Assembly: GCF_007095465.1 (NCBI RefSeq)
Contig: NZ_SDGL01000002.1
Location: 103,020 to 167,019 of the forward strand
Origin: Lactobacillus mulieris
GTDB taxonomy: Bacteria > Bacillota > Bacilli > Lactobacillales > Lactobacillaceae
Length of the DNA stretch: 64,000 bases
Direction of reading: 5' to 3'
Shown here: positions 43,200 through 53,908 of the stretch, piece after piece
How positions within the stretch are numbered: the first letter of the stretch is position 1
How the letters are laid out: each line of letters starts with the position of its first letter
Translations under genes and position numbers: made by a program
The notes under the pieces: model-generated
Seen by the model: only the letters and a program-made list of their open reading frames with translations
Databases searched by the model: none
Told to the model about the DNA's origin: nothing

Positions 43200-44012
43200 C
43201 TAATTTAGGTTATCTTCTGCTACCCAATGATTGATTGGACCCCATTTTGAACCGACGATTATTGGATGAGAAATAGCCTCGTAAGTAAAATCTTTTGCGA
43301 TTTTAACGGCCTCAATTAAGTTGGTTCCTTTAGCTAATTCAGCAGCAATAACGGCAGAAAGTGTGTCACCAGTACCATTAACTCGTTCTGTTTTATAGTA
43401 TGGCTTGCTGAATTTGTGAACCTGTCCATCTTCTGTTAATAAAATATCTACGACATCACTACTGTCGCCAGTATGTTTTCCTTTCATTAAAACATTTTTA
43501 GCGCCCAAAGCTTGTAACTTCTTAGCACCGGCTAAGATTTCAGCTTCAGAGTCTAGAGAGAGTTCGGTTAATTTTTTTTGTTCATAATAATTAGGTGTAA
43601 TAATATCAGCTAATGGTAATAAGCGATTTAAAAAGGTTTGATAAGCATCATTATCTAATAAACTGTTGCCATGTTTGGTAATAATAACAGGGTCAATAAC
43701 AACTTTACCCATATTATATTTTTCTATATTATCAGCTACACAATTAATAATGTCTTTATTAGCAAGCATGCCGGTTTTTAGAGCTTTAATTGAAAAATCG
43801 TCATTTAAAACCTCAAATTGTTTTTGAATAAAGTCAACAGGCATAATTTGAGCAGCATAAATACCAGTTGTGTTACCAGCTACAGCTGCAGTCATTAAGC
43901 CCATTCCGTATACTTTTCTAGCATAAAAAGCATGTAAATCCGCTGGCATACCAGCACTTCCATCACTGTCATTGCCTGCGATGGTTAAGGCGATAATTTC
44001 TTCTTTTGACAT
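43200..44012 (-). CDS. ThiD/PdxK-type hydroxymethylpyrimidine or pyridoxine kinase
   Basis: 270-residue cytoplasmic ribokinase-fold kinase. GNDSDGSAGMPADLHAF replaces the ThiD motif GSDPSGGAGIQADL; the C-terminal NGTGDTLSAVIAAEL is the anion hole with catalytic Asp. In lactobacilli lacking thiamine synthesis, such proteins often phosphorylate pyridoxine (PdxK) instead. No thiamine or vitamin B6 genes are adjacent to decide. AAAGGAT precedes the ATG at 44012. The altered glycine-rich motif is noteworthy for substrate choice. Confidence 0.85.
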   Translation of the reverse strand: MSKEEIIALTIAGNDSDGSAGMPADLHAFYARKVYGMGLMTAAVAGNTTGIYAAQIMPVDFIQKQFEVLNDDFSIKALKTGMLANKDIINCVADNIEKYNMGKVVIDPVIITKHGNSLLDNDAYQTFLNRLLPLADIITPNYYEQKKLTELSLDSEAEILAGAKKLQALGAKNVLMKGKHTGDSSDVVDILLTEDGQVHKFSKPYYKTERVNGTGDTLSAVIAAELAKGTNLIEAVKIAKDFTYEAISHPIIVGSKWGPINHWVAEDNLN

Positions 44013-44113
44013 AATAACATCCTTTCATTTAGTTAGAGTATAACTTAAAATAAAGCCAACTTCTATTAGATTAACTTGTAAATTTGCTAAAAAACTTTAA
44101 AATTCTAAATAAG

Positions 44114-44127
44114 AGAAAACGCTTAAA
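44114..44127 (+). promoter_or_regulatory. Candidate cre site upstream of glpK
   Basis: AGAAAACGCTTAAA matches the catabolite-responsive element TGNAARCGNWWNCA with two mismatches. It lies 17 bases before the ATG, a position fitting CcpA repression. Confidence 0.45.
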
Positions 44128-44143
44128 TTTTAGGAGTGAAAAT

Positions 44144-45640
44144 ATGGCTGAATCATATATTATGGCTATTGATGAAGGTACTACTTCTACTAGGGCTATT
44201 ATTTTTAATCATGCGGGAGAAAAAGTTTATACTGCACAGAAGGAATTTCCGCAATTATTTCCTGAACCTGGGTGGGTAGAACATGATCCTGAACAAATTT
44301 GGAATGCTGTACAAACTACAGTAGCTTCCGCCTTTATTAATTCCCAAATTAGACCGAACCAAATCTCTGCAATTGGAATTACTAATCAAAGAGAAACGAC
44401 TGTGATTTGGGATAGGGAAACTGGCCGGCCTGTTTACAATGCTATTGTTTGGCAATCCCGACAAACGACTGCTTTAGCTGAAGAATTAAAAAATAAAGGT
44501 TATAGTAATTTGATTAAGTCTAAAACTGGATTAATTATTGACCCATATTTTTCAGCTACTAAAATACGTTGGATTTTAGATCATGTTAAAAATGGTCAAA
44601 AAAGAGCGGAGAATGGAGAATTACTATTTGGCACAATTGATACATGGTTAGTATGGAAACTGACCAATGGGGCAGTGCATGTTACAGATTATACCAATGC
44701 TTCAAGAACTATGCTTTTTAATATTCATGATTTAGCTTGGGATGAAGAGATTTTAAAAATATTAGATATTCCGAAGCAGATGTTACCAGAGGTTAAGAGT
44801 AATTCAGAGATTTATGGTCAAACGACTCCTTTTGAATTTTTTGGTGGAAAAGTACCTATTGCCGGAATGGCAGGTGACCAACAAGCTGCCTTATTTGGGC
44901 AATTAGCGCTCAGCCCAGGAATGGTAAAAAATACTTATGGTACAGGGTCATTTATTGTAATGAATACTGGAACTAAACCAACCAGTTCTAATAATAACTT
45001 ATTAACAACAATCGCTTATAAAGTTAATGGAAAAGTAGTTTATGCCCTAGAAGGTTCAGTTTTTGTAGCTGGTAGTGCAATTCAGTGGTTACGTGATTCG
45101 GTTAAATTGATAAAAAGTTCTCCTGAATCTGAACAAGCAGCTCGTGAGTCTACTTCAGAAAATGAAGTCTATGTTGTACCAGCTTTTACTGGCTTAGGAG
45201 CTCCATATTGGGATGCCGAAGCTCGTGGGGCAATTTTTGGAATAACTCGTGGTACAACAGATAAGGACTTAATCAAAGCAACTTTGCAATCATTGGCCTA
45301 TCAGACTAGGGATGTTGTAGATACTATGCAACATGATAGTGGAATTGAAATCCCAGCTTTGAGAGTTGATGGTGGGGCTTCTAATAATGATTATTTGATG
45401 CAATTCCAAGCTGATATTTTAGGAACAAAAATTGAACGGGCCGCTACATTAGAAACAACTGGCTTAGGAGCAGCTTTTTTAGCTGGTTTAAGTGTAGGGT
45501 ATTGGCAGGATATTAATGAATTAAAACAAATCGCAAAAATTGGCCAAACATTTAATAGTGAAATGACAAATATTGAACGAGAAAAGTTATATACTGGCTG
45601 GCAAAAAGCAGTTAAGGCTACTCAGTTTTTTGCGCATTAG
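44144..45640 (+). CDS. glpK: Glycerol kinase GlpK
   Basis: 498-residue cytoplasmic kinase of the FGGY family that makes glycerol-3-phosphate. Visible are [12 protein letters not shown] (phosphate loop 1), [21 protein letters not shown] and the [12 protein letters not shown] ATP region. The HPr-phosphorylated histidine loop region is not clearly seen. The ATG at 44144 has AGGAGTGA. No glycerol facilitator or glycerophosphate oxidase gene is next to it; instead the phosphatase gene follows after 12 bases. Confidence 0.95.
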   Translation: MAESYIMAIDEGTTSTRAIIFNHAGEKVYTAQKEFPQLFPEPGWVEHDPEQIWNAVQTTVASAFINSQIRPNQISAIGITNQRETTVIWDRETGRPVYNAIVWQSRQTTALAEELKNKGYSNLIKSKTGLIIDPYFSATKIRWILDHVKNGQKRAENGELLFGTIDTWLVWKLTNGAVHVTDYTNASRTMLFNIHDLAWDEEILKILDIPKQMLPEVKSNSEIYGQTTPFEFFGGKVPIAGMAGDQQAALFGQLALSPGMVKNTYGTGSFIVMNTGTKPTSSNNNLLTTIAYKVNGKVVYALEGSVFVAGSAIQWLRDSVKLIKSSPESEQAARESTSENEVYVVPAFTGLGAPYWDAEARGAIFGITRGTTDKDLIKATLQSLAYQTRDVVDTMQHDSGIEIPALRVDGGASNNDYLMQFQADILGTKIERAATLETTGLGAAFLAGLSVGYWQDINELKQIAKIGQTFNSEMTNIEREKLYTGWQKAVKATQFFAH

Positions 45641-45652
45641 GAGATGAAGCGT

Positions 45653-46417
45653 ATGAGATTAATTAAATTAGATGGAGCAACTAATTTTCGTGACTTAGGT
45701 GGATATGTTGGAGTAGATAATAAAAAAGTACGCTTTGGTAAAATTTATAGAGCTGATTCATTAAGTGCTTTGTCGCGTGATGACATAAAAAAATTAAATG
45801 AGTTAAATATCGTTTATGATTGTGACTTGAGATCATATTATGAACAAGAAATGGCTCCAGATAAGGCTTGGAAAGCAGAATTTATTGATTGTCATTTATA
45901 TGCAGAAGGAGCAGACGAGCAAGATGATAGGGCAAGTTCAACAAAATTAACAAAAAAAATCAAGCCAATGGATAATTACTTAGGTCAAATTTACCAAAAA
46001 GTTTTATTGAGTACACATGGGCAAAAAATTTTTAGAGCTATTTTTGAAAAACTTCTTGCTTTAAAAGAAAATCAAGCCCTAGTTTTTCATTGCTCTGCTG
46101 GAAAAGACCGTACAGGAATGACCGCGGCTTTGATCTTAATGGGATTAGGAGTTAGTGATGATGATATAGCTCGTGATTATTTGATTACTAACCAGCTTTA
46201 TCATTTTTCATATCAAAAAAATCAGCCTAGCGATGATGAGATGGCTAATCTAGTGGCTAAAATGAACTTAACTAAGGCTGATAGTGCGGGTATTGAAGGA
46301 ATTACTGAAACAATTCGGATGGGCTGGGGAAGTTTTGATAACTTCTTTATTCAGGTTCTTGGTTTTAGTCAAAACGACTTGCTTGAATTAAGAAATAAGT
46401 TCTTGGAGGAAAAATAA
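45653..46417 (+). CDS. Tyrosine/serine protein phosphatase (Iphp/LipA type)
   Basis: 254-residue phosphatase of the cysteine-dependent family. The P-loop HCSAGKDRTG has nucleophile C147 and Arg153; N-terminal TNFRDLGGY is the typical opening of this group, and SYYEQEMAPD contains the general-acid region. The ATG at 45653 lies nine bases after GGAG; an ATG nine bases earlier overlaps the ribosome site. The stop codon shares its A with the start of malR. Its target is unknown. Relatives dephosphorylate phosphotyrosine or phosphoinositides. Confidence 0.85.
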   Translation: MRLIKLDGATNFRDLGGYVGVDNKKVRFGKIYRADSLSALSRDDIKKLNELNIVYDCDLRSYYEQEMAPDKAWKAEFIDCHLYAEGADEQDDRASSTKLTKKIKPMDNYLGQIYQKVLLSTHGQKIFRAIFEKLLALKENQALVFHCSAGKDRTGMTAALILMGLGVSDDDIARDYLITNQLYHFSYQKNQPSDDEMANLVAKMNLTKADSAGIEGITETIRMGWGSFDNFFIQVLGFSQNDLLELRNKFLEEK

Positions 46418-47367
46418 TGGTAACTCTTTCTGATGTAGCTAAGGAAGCAAATGTTTCAAAGATGACTGTTTCACGTGCAATTAACCACCCTGAGCAAGTT
46501 ACACCAGAATTACTGGCTCTTGTTGAAAAGGCTATGACCAAGTTAGATTATCATCCGAATTCAATTGCTCGTGCCCTTGTTAATAATCGGACCAATGTTA
46601 TTAAATTTGTTACCTTGGAAGATATTGATACGACAGAACCATATTATATGAACTTACTTTTTGGTGTAGCTCGTGGGCTAAAAGCAGACAGTTATGCCAT
46701 TCAATTAGTAACTGATATTGATCAAATTCAAAAAGGCAATGCTGATGGCTATATTATTACTGGAGCACGTGAGTGTAATTATCCCATTTTTGATGAATTA
46801 AAAAAGCCATTTATCTTTTTTGGTGAAACTTCAAGTAGCTTTGATTTTGTTGATACTGATAATCGTTATGGTACAGCAGTTGCTACCAAATATGCCTTAG
46901 CTCGTGGCTATAAAAATGCAGTTTTTATTGGAATTGATGTTAAAGAAGGCTTTGAGTATGCACGTGAATACGGATATTTGGCAAGTATGCAAGAGTGTAA
47001 TTTAGAGCCACAAATTTTTAGAACGGGTAATCATTCACATTTAGCTGAGAAATTAATTGATGAGCAGATTGAAAGGATTAAGCCAAATACTTGTTTTATT
47101 TGTGCAAGTGATCGTTTAGCAATTGGTGTTTGTCGAGCTTTAGCTCGTTTAAATAAAAAAATGCCAGAAGATTATGGGGTGATTGGCTTTGATGGGGTCT
47201 TTTTAGATCAAGTTGCTAATCCCCAATTAACCACAGTTAAGCAACAAATCTTTAAAATAGGTGATATGTTAGCCCAATTGATACTGGAAAAGATTAAGCA
47301 ATCTGGTTCTGCGCAAGGACAGACCTATGTGAAGCCGGAATTGATTGTGCGGGGAACGACGAGGTAG
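46417..47367 (+). CDS. malR: LacI-family maltose operon regulator MalR
   Basis: 316-residue repressor. N-terminal LacI HTH (about 3-50: LSDVAKEANVSKMTVSRAINHPEQV) with the hinge helix NSIARALVNN, then a periplasmic-binding-like effector domain ending in the dimer region. The gene lies directly upstream of the maltose cluster and has GGAGG before its ATG. The likely operators are the GATACCGGTAACA-type motifs at 47447 and 50861-50893. Effector probably maltose or a phosphorolysis product (inference). Confidence 0.88.
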   Translation: MVTLSDVAKEANVSKMTVSRAINHPEQVTPELLALVEKAMTKLDYHPNSIARALVNNRTNVIKFVTLEDIDTTEPYYMNLLFGVARGLKADSYAIQLVTDIDQIQKGNADGYIITGARECNYPIFDELKKPFIFFGETSSSFDFVDTDNRYGTAVATKYALARGYKNAVFIGIDVKEGFEYAREYGYLASMQECNLEPQIFRTGNHSHLAEKLIDEQIERIKPNTCFICASDRLAIGVCRALARLNKKMPEDYGVIGFDGVFLDQVANPQLTTVKQQIFKIGDMLAQLILEKIKQSGSAQGQTYVKPELIVRGTTR

Positions 47368-47409
47368 AATACTATAATTATTAATATGAAAAATATAGAA
47401 TAGGTTAAC

Positions 47410-47440
47410 AAGGTGTCTAGTAAAAAACTAGGCACCTTTT
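47410..47440 (+). terminator. malR terminator
   Basis: AAGGTG-T-CTAGT / ACTAG-G-CACCTT stem with an A-rich loop and T run. Confidence 0.85.
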
Positions 47441-47446
47441 ATTTTT

Positions 47447-47475
47447 GATACCGATAACAACTGTAAGCGGTTACT
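47447..47475 (+). promoter_or_regulatory. MalR-like operator and cre upstream of the maltose operon
   Basis: GATACCGATAACA (47447-47459) is a variant of the repeated motif at 50861-50893. It is followed by TGTAAGCGGTTACT (47462-47475), a cre with one mismatch to TGNAARCGNWWNCA. Confidence 0.6.
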
Positions 47476-47510
47476 TTGATTTGCTAAACTAGCAACAGGA
47501 GGACAAGCTT

Positions 47511-49154
47511 ATGAAAAAATGGTATGACGAAGCAATTATTTATCAAATCTATCCCAAGTCCTTTCAAGACAGTAATAACGATGGAATTGGGGATTTACAA
47601 GGAATTAAACAGCGAATTCCATACTTAAAAAGACTAGGGATTAACACTATTTGGCTGAATCCTGTCTTTGTTTCGCCTCAAGTTGATAATGGCTATGATG
47701 TAGCTAATTATTTTGCAATTGATGAAAAGATGGGCACCATGGCGGATATGGAAGACTTAATTTCAACTCTTCACCAAAATGGTATCCGCATCATCATGGA
47801 CTTTGTTTTAAATCATACATCAGACCAACATCCTTGGTTTAAAGATGCAATTGCTAATCCTAAAAGTATTTATCGCGACTATTACCTCTTTGCTGGAGAA
47901 AATGGACGTCGGCCAAATAATTGGGGTAGCTTTTTCGGTGGCAGTGTTTGGGAGCCAGATCCAAAAACGGGCCAATTTTATTTCCACTTGTTTGATAAAC
48001 ACATGCCTGATTTAAATTGGAAAAATCCAGGTGTGCGCAAGGCGATGCTTGATATCGCAGAATTTTGGTTAAAAAAGGGAATTGATGGCTTACGCTTAGA
48101 CGCTTTTATTCACATTGCTAAAGCTGATTTTCGGCAAAACTATCCCGCTCCTGAGGGTCAAACTCCAGTAGCTGAACCATTTTTTGCCAACTTGCCAGAA
48201 GTAGTTCATTACTTGCGCCCATTTTGTAAGCAAATTAAACAGGATTATCCAGATTGTCTATTATTAGGCGAAGCTGCAAGTGCCAATGTTAATTTAGCTG
48301 CTACTTATACAGATCCGGAAAATAATTTACTAGACGCTGCAATTACTTTCCGCTGCTTTACTGAAGATGACAGTCAGCTTGATTCAGCTATTCCAGCCAA
48401 TTATCAAGTTAAGCCCTTTGACTTTGAAGCTTTTAAATTAACCCAAATGGTCTGGCAGCAGACTTTAGCAGGAATTTCAAAGCCAGTTCTTTACTGGAGC
48501 AATCATGATATGAGTCGTTTGCGGACGCGGATTGCTAAAAATGACCTGCAAGCTAAAAGTTTAGCCATGCTTTTATATTTAGAGCGAGGGCTTCCAATTA
48601 TTTATTATGGTGAAGAGTTAGGACTTAAGAATTTAGCCTTCCAGCAATTAGTTGATTTTAAAGATCAGACGGTTTTTGACTTTGCCAAAAAGGCAGAAAA
48701 GCAAGGATATAGTGAAGCTGAAATTTTAACGATGGTTTCGCGAACTCATAAAATGCCAGCTCGTGGAGTTATGCCTTGGAAAAAGACAGAAAATTATGGC
48801 TTTAGTAAACGCAAGCCTTGGCTAACTGGTAAAAAACAAGATGAGCATTTTGCAGAAGCTGAAATAGCCGATGCAGATAGCTTTTTCAACTTCTATCGTC
48901 AGCTGATTGCGTTAAAGAAGACGCCATTATTTATGGAAGGTAGTTATTACCTTCACCCAACTAGCAATAAGAGCTTTATTTATCAGCGTGATTTAGGCGA
49001 TGAAAGTGCCTTAGTGGTAGTTAACTTAACTAATAAACCACTAAAAGTAATGACCAAATATCAAAAAGTCATTTTGAGCAATGGCCAATATAGTTTAAAT
49101 GCCAACGAATTACAGCTAGCACCATTTGCTGGCTTAGTTTTAAGGAGAGATTAA
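47511..49154 (+). CDS. GH13 alpha-glucosidase, probably alpha-1,4-specific
   Basis: 547-residue cytoplasmic glycoside hydrolase of family 13 with the (beta/alpha)8 barrel. Catalytic residues are D197 (GLRLDAF), E254 (LLGEAAS) and D333 (WSNHDMSR). The residue after the nucleophile is Ala (A198). In related enzymes Ala or Thr here goes with alpha-1,4 activity and Val with alpha-1,6 activity, so this may be a maltase or maltodextrin glucosidase. GGAGGAC precedes the ATG. A sister GH13 gene with Val is found further down the same cluster. Confidence 0.88.
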   Translation: MKKWYDEAIIYQIYPKSFQDSNNDGIGDLQGIKQRIPYLKRLGINTIWLNPVFVSPQVDNGYDVANYFAIDEKMGTMADMEDLISTLHQNGIRIIMDFVLNHTSDQHPWFKDAIANPKSIYRDYYLFAGENGRRPNNWGSFFGGSVWEPDPKTGQFYFHLFDKHMPDLNWKNPGVRKAMLDIAEFWLKKGIDGLRLDAFIHIAKADFRQNYPAPEGQTPVAEPFFANLPEVVHYLRPFCKQIKQDYPDCLLLGEAASANVNLAATYTDPENNLLDAAITFRCFTEDDSQLDSAIPANYQVKPFDFEAFKLTQMVWQQTLAGISKPVLYWSNHDMSRLRTRIAKNDLQAKSLAMLLYLERGLPIIYYGEELGLKNLAFQQLVDFKDQTVFDFAKKAEKQGYSEAEILTMVSRTHKMPARGVMPWKKTENYGFSKRKPWLTGKKQDEHFAEAEIADADSFFNFYRQLIALKKTPLFMEGSYYLHPTSNKSFIYQRDLGDESALVVVNLTNKPLKVMTKYQKVILSNGQYSLNANELQLAPFAGLVLRRD

Positions 49155-49155
49155 G

Positions 49156-50862
49156 ATGCAAGAAGCAAGTTTACGACACAGACCAGAAAGTGAAGATTGT
49201 TTTGTAATTGATAAAACTCATCTTCGCTTACGTTTTCACACTGCCAAAGATGATGTGAAAAAAGTAATTGTTCATTATTTAGATAGTTACTATGATTTAA
49301 AAACTGCCCAAACAAAAGAAATGGAAAAAATCGGTAGTGGCCAAGTAGCTGAATACTACATGACAACATTAGAATTACCTTTGCATCGTTGCCAATATAC
49401 TTTTGAAGTAGTGGGGGAAGATGGCAGTCACCTTATTTATGGTGATCGCGGAATTCGCGAATTTAATGATAGTAACTTATACGATTATGGTCAATTCTTT
49501 AAAGTTCCATATTTCCATGAAATTGATATGGCCAAAACTCCAGCTTGGGTTAAAGAAACTGTTTGGTATCAAATTTTCCCCGAGCGTTTTAATAATGGCG
49601 ATAAAAGCAATGATCCAGTTGGCACTAAGCCATGGAATCCTAGTGATCACCCAGGCAGAGAAGACTACTATGGCGGTGACTTACAAGGAGTCTTAGATAA
49701 GCTTGATTATCTACAAAGTTTAGGTATTAACGGTTTGTATTTCTGTCCAATTTTTAAGGCTAGCTCTAATCATAAATACGATACTATCGACTATTTAGAA
49801 ATTGATCCTGACTTTGGTGATAAGACGCTATTTAAAAAGTTAGTTGATGAAGCACACAAGCGTGGTATGCATGTCATGCTTGATGCTGTTTTTAATCACT
49901 TAGGAGATCAATCAAGACAATGGCAAGATGTGGTCCAAAATGGACGTAATTCTAAATACTTTAATTGGTTTCATATTAATAGATTGCCTGTTATGCCATT
50001 TACAGATCCCACTAAGGGTGAACAACTTCCACCGTATGATACTTTTGCGTTTGAAAAGCATATGCCAAAACTTAATACTGCAAATGAAGACGTTCAAAAG
50101 TATTTATTGAATATTGCAACTTATTGGGTAAAAGAATTCCATATTGATGCTTGGAGATTAGATGTTGCTAATGAAGTTGATCATCATTTTTGGAAAAAGT
50201 TTCACGTGGAACTTATGAATATAAATCCAGAATTTTATATCGTGGGGGAAGTTTGGCATTCAAGTCAACCGTGGCTTAATGGAGATGAATTTACAGGGGT
50301 AATGAATTATCCATATACCCAGCAAATCGAAGATCATTTTTTAACCAAGAAAATTAGTGCCAAGATGCTAACTGAGGTGCTCTTTGATCAGTTGATGTTA
50401 TACCGCGATTGTGTCAACAGTGGCATGCTCAATATGCTTGATTCACATGATACGGCCCGTTTATTAACTTTAGCTGGTGACAATAAGGATAGAGCTTTAT
50501 GTGCTTTAGCCTTTGAATTAGTGCAACCAGGTAGTCCATCTATTTATTATGGAACTGAAATGGCGATGACAGGTGGTAATGATCCAGATTGCCGCAAACC
50601 AATGGATTGGACAAAAGAAGGAGATTCATATTGGCAAAAAGTTCATGACTTAATTAAGTTTAGACGCAAGCATTCTACAGTTTTAAGTCGAAGTGATATT
50701 AAATTTGCAATCAAAGATGAATTAATCGTAATTAAACATGGTGAGATTACAGCTTACTTTAATACTTCTAATCATGAAGTAGAAATTACTAAAAAATGTA
50801 GTGTAAGTAATGGTTATCAAAATGGTGTTTTGAGTCCTAATGGTTATATTTTGTGCGAATGA
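49156..50862 (+). CDS. Neopullulanase / maltogenic amylase (GH13_20)
   Basis: 568-residue intracellular enzyme. An N-terminal CBM34-like beta-domain (about 1-120) precedes the GH13 barrel, as in cyclomaltodextrinase, neopullulanase and maltogenic amylase. Catalytic residues are D336 (WRLDVANEVD), E365 (IVGEVWHSS) and D432 (LDSHDTARL). No signal peptide. It trims imported maltodextrins to maltose and glucose for phosphorolysis. It starts one base after the preceding stop region; AGGAGAGA precedes the ATG. Confidence 0.92.
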   Translation: MQEASLRHRPESEDCFVIDKTHLRLRFHTAKDDVKKVIVHYLDSYYDLKTAQTKEMEKIGSGQVAEYYMTTLELPLHRCQYTFEVVGEDGSHLIYGDRGIREFNDSNLYDYGQFFKVPYFHEIDMAKTPAWVKETVWYQIFPERFNNGDKSNDPVGTKPWNPSDHPGREDYYGGDLQGVLDKLDYLQSLGINGLYFCPIFKASSNHKYDTIDYLEIDPDFGDKTLFKKLVDEAHKRGMHVMLDAVFNHLGDQSRQWQDVVQNGRNSKYFNWFHINRLPVMPFTDPTKGEQLPPYDTFAFEKHMPKLNTANEDVQKYLLNIATYWVKEFHIDAWRLDVANEVDHHFWKKFHVELMNINPEFYIVGEVWHSSQPWLNGDEFTGVMNYPYTQQIEDHFLTKKISAKMLTEVLFDQLMLYRDCVNSGMLNMLDSHDTARLLTLAGDNKDRALCALAFELVQPGSPSIYYGTEMAMTGGNDPDCRKPMDWTKEGDSYWQKVHDLIKFRRKHSTVLSRSDIKFAIKDELIVIKHGEITAYFNTSNHEVEITKKCSVSNGYQNGVLSPNGYILCE

Positions 50863-50893
50863 TATCGGTAACAGGAACCTGATACCGGTAACA
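50861..50893 (+). promoter_or_regulatory. Tandem MalR-like operators
   Basis: GATATCGGTAACA (50861-50873) and GATACCGGTAACA (50881-50893) are repeated exactly 20 bases apart. Both have a central CG as in LacI-family operators. The first overlaps the stop codon of the amylase gene. Confidence 0.6.
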
Positions 50894-50908
50894 ATAGGAG
50901 ACACTGTT

Positions 50909-50940
50909 GTAAAGCGCTTACAAATGACATACAATATAGT
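50909..50940 (+). promoter_or_regulatory. cre and -10 box of the malP promoter
   Basis: GTAAAGCGCTTACA (50909-50922) matches cre with two mismatches and is followed by TATAGT (50935-50940). The cre covers the -35 position, so CcpA would block polymerase. Confidence 0.55.
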
Positions 50941-50979
50941 TAGTTAGAATAAATCACCAGAAAGTGGTGGGAGAAAATT

Positions 50980-53247
50980 ATGAAAAGAATTTTTGAAATT
51001 AACCCTTGGAATATTACAACTCATAATTTTCCAAAGGAGGATATGCGCTTAGCAGAGAGCATAACTTCAATTGGAAATGATTATATGGGAATGCGTGGAA
51101 ATTTTGAAGAAGGCTACAGTGGTGATAGTTTATCTGGTACCTATTTAGCTGGAGTTTGGTTTCCTGATAAGACTAGAGTTGGTTGGTGGAAAAATGGGTA
51201 CCCTGAATATTTCGGTAAAAGTATTAATGCCCCTAGTTTTATTGGAATACAAATTTTAGTTGATGGTGAAAAAGTTGATTTGGCAAAGTGTGACTTTTCT
51301 GATTATTATCAGAATTTAGACATGCATCAAGGTTTGCTTACTAGAAGTTATATTTACCATGGTAAGAGTGATATCAAGTTTACTTTTGAACGCTTTTTGA
51401 GTAATAAGATTCAAGAAGCAGCTTTGATTAAGCTTAAAGCACAAGTGTTAAAAGGTAGCGCAAAGCTTGCATTCATTAGTACTTTAGATGGCAATGTTGT
51501 TAATGAAGATAGCAACTATGAAGAACACTTCTGGAAGCCCATTCTTGAAGACGAAAATGAAAAGTGCATTCAATTAATTACTAAAGAAAATCCTTTCCAA
51601 GTTCCTCAATTTACAGTTTTATTGAAACAAAACTTGCAGGTAAATGGTGAGAGGGTTCATGGTGAAGTTCAAACTGAAGCAGGCTATTTAGCAGAAAAAG
51701 TTACAACGAAGCTAAACTCTGGTGAAGAATATGAACTTGAAAAAGATGTAATTGTTATTACCAGTCGCGATGTTGCACCAGATGAACAACTAGAGCGAGC
51801 AGATATATTAATGCATGAGCTTTGTGAGCACAGTTTTGCAGAAAACTTAGCTGAGCATGAAGCAATCTGGAAAAAGCGCTGGAATAAGAGTGATGTTCAA
51901 ATTAAGGGTTCAGATGAAGCTCAACAAGGTATTCGCTTTAATATCTTCCAATTATTCATGACATATTATGGTCAAGATGCTCGTTTGAATATTGGTCCTA
52001 AAGGTTTTACTGGAGAAAAATATGGTGGTGCTACTTATTGGGATACTGAAGCTTATATCATTCCAATGTACTTGGCAATAACACCTGAAGCAGTAACGCG
52101 TGCTTTGCTTGAATATCGCCACCGGCAATTGCCAGGAGCATATCACAATGCTAAAGAGCAAGGATTAAAAGGCGCCTTATTCCCAATGGTAACTTTCAAT
52201 GGTATTGAATGTCACAATGAATGGGAAATTACCTTTGAAGAAATTCACCGGAATGCCGATATACCTTTTGCAATTTATCAATATACTGAATACACCGGCG
52301 ATGAAAGTTATGTTCAAGATGAAGGTATGGATGTCTTAGTTGGTACTGCAAGATTTTGGGCTGATCGGGTTCATTATTCTAAGCGCAAGCACAAGTACAT
52401 GATTCACGGAGTCACTGGTCCAAATGAATACGAAAACAATGTCAACAATAACTGGTTTACTAACAAAATGGCAAGCTGGCTTTTAGCTTACACACTTGAA
52501 AGGTTGCCTAAGGCAAAACCAGAAGCATTGAAGCGCTTAGCTGTTAGTGAAGAAGAAAAGGCTCACTGGCAAGATATCGTTGATAATATGTACTTCCCTG
52601 AAGATAAGAAACTAGGCATTTTTGTTCAACATGATACTTTCCTTGATAAAGATATTCGCCCAGTTAGCACAATCCCAACTGGTGAGCGTCCAATTAATCA
52701 ACATTGGTCTTGGGATAAGATTTTACGTTCACCATTTATTAAACAAGCAGATGTTTTACAAGGAATCTATTTCTTGAATAATCACTTTACTAAAGAACAA
52801 AAAGAAAAGAACTTCGATTTCTATGAGCCATTAACAGTACATGAAAGTTCATTAAGTGCATGTATTCATGCAATTTTAGCAGCAGAACTTGGTAAGCAAG
52901 AAAAAGCAGTTGAGCTTTATCAAAGAACTGCTCGTCTTGATTTAGATAACTACAATAATGACACTAGTGACGGTTTACATATCACTTCAATGTCAGGTAG
53001 CTGGCTAGCAATTGTGCAAGGCTTTGCTGGTATGCGCTACTACAATGATGAGTTAAGCTTTAAGCCATTTGTTCCAAGGCAGTGGCAAGGATATAGCTTC
53101 AAGATGAATTATCGTGGTCGTTTGTTAGAGGTAGCTGTAAATGATGAAGTTAAATTAAGATTGCTTTCTGGTCCAAGCTTAAAGGTGAAGGTTTATGACC
53201 AAGAAGTTTTGCTGGAAGAGGGGCAAGAAAAATGCTTAAAGGCTTAA
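50980..53247 (+). CDS. malP: Maltose phosphorylase (GH65)
   Basis: 755-residue cytoplasmic enzyme that splits maltose with phosphate into glucose and beta-glucose-1-phosphate, saving ATP. The (alpha/alpha)6 barrel contains [10 protein letters not shown] (412-421) and [14 protein letters not shown], in which E483 corresponds to the family's general acid. The C-terminal ISTTSDGLHI-like [14 protein letters not shown] block is the phosphate-binding region. GTGGGAG precedes the ATG. It overlaps pgmB by 16 bases, matching the need to remove beta-glucose-1-phosphate. Confidence 0.95.
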   Translation: MKRIFEINPWNITTHNFPKEDMRLAESITSIGNDYMGMRGNFEEGYSGDSLSGTYLAGVWFPDKTRVGWWKNGYPEYFGKSINAPSFIGIQILVDGEKVDLAKCDFSDYYQNLDMHQGLLTRSYIYHGKSDIKFTFERFLSNKIQEAALIKLKAQVLKGSAKLAFISTLDGNVVNEDSNYEEHFWKPILEDENEKCIQLITKENPFQVPQFTVLLKQNLQVNGERVHGEVQTEAGYLAEKVTTKLNSGEEYELEKDVIVITSRDVAPDEQLERADILMHELCEHSFAENLAEHEAIWKKRWNKSDVQIKGSDEAQQGIRFNIFQLFMTYYGQDARLNIGPKGFTGEKYGGATYWDTEAYIIPMYLAITPEAVTRALLEYRHRQLPGAYHNAKEQGLKGALFPMVTFNGIECHNEWEITFEEIHRNADIPFAIYQYTEYTGDESYVQDEGMDVLVGTARFWADRVHYSKRKHKYMIHGVTGPNEYENNVNNNWFTNKMASWLLAYTLERLPKAKPEALKRLAVSEEEKAHWQDIVDNMYFPEDKKLGIFVQHDTFLDKDIRPVSTIPTGERPINQHWSWDKILRSPFIKQADVLQGIYFLNNHFTKEQKEKNFDFYEPLTVHESSLSACIHAILAAELGKQEKAVELYQRTARLDLDNYNNDTSDGLHITSMSGSWLAIVQGFAGMRYYNDELSFKPFVPRQWQGYSFKMNYRGRLLEVAVNDEVKLRLLSGPSLKVKVYDQEVLLEEGQEKCLKA

Positions 53248-53903
53248 TTTTTGACCTTGATGGTGTCATCACCGACTCAGCTCGCTATCACTTAGCAGCT
53301 TGGAGAGCGCTAGCCGAAGAATTGGGGATTAACTTACCTGATAAGGCGAGCGATGAATTGCGTGGACTAGCGAGAATGGATTCACTTGAACTAATTCTCC
53401 GCTATGGCCATCAAGAAAATAAGTATTCATTAACGCAAAAAGAGGCCTTAGCAGCTAAGAAGAATGCGGCTTATCAACAGGCAATTAAGCAAATGACTCA
53501 AGCAGACATCTTGCCAGGGATTTCTAAATTGCTTGAACAAGCACATACTCAAGGCTTGAAAATGGCAATTGCATCGGCTTCAATGAATGCCCCAACGATT
53601 TTGAAGCAGTTAGGCTTGCTAGAACAGTTTGATGCAATTGTTGATCCAAAAACTTTAACTCATGGCAAACCGAATCCAGAAATTTATCAAAAAGCTCAGG
53701 CCTTACTAGGGCTTAAAGCTGATGAAGTTATTAGTTTTGAAGATGCAGCAAGTGGTATTGCTGCGATTAAAGCTGCTAATCAATTTGCAGTTGGAATTGG
53801 CAATCATCAAGTTTTAAAACAAGCGGATTTAGTGGTTATTGATACTAGCGAGTTAGACCTAGCAAAAATCATTGCAATATTTAATAGTAAGAAAGTAGGT
53901 TAA
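53232..53903 (+). CDS. pgmB: Beta-phosphoglucomutase
   Basis: 223-residue HAD-superfamily enzyme converting beta-glucose-1-phosphate to glucose-6-phosphate. The phosphoryl-accepting D8 and general acid/base D10 are in [10 protein letters not shown]; the cap domain region [11 protein letters not shown] and [15 protein letters not shown] complete the signature. The start lies inside the end of malP. The substrate follows from the neighbour and from family, since the HAD fold alone does not decide. Confidence 0.95.
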   Translation: MLKGLIFDLDGVITDSARYHLAAWRALAEELGINLPDKASDELRGLARMDSLELILRYGHQENKYSLTQKEALAAKKNAAYQQAIKQMTQADILPGISKLLEQAHTQGLKMAIASASMNAPTILKQLGLLEQFDAIVDPKTLTHGKPNPEIYQKAQALLGLKADEVISFEDAASGIAAIKAANQFAVGIGNHQVLKQADLVVIDTSELDLAKIIAIFNSKKVG

Positions 53904-53908
53904 TGCAA

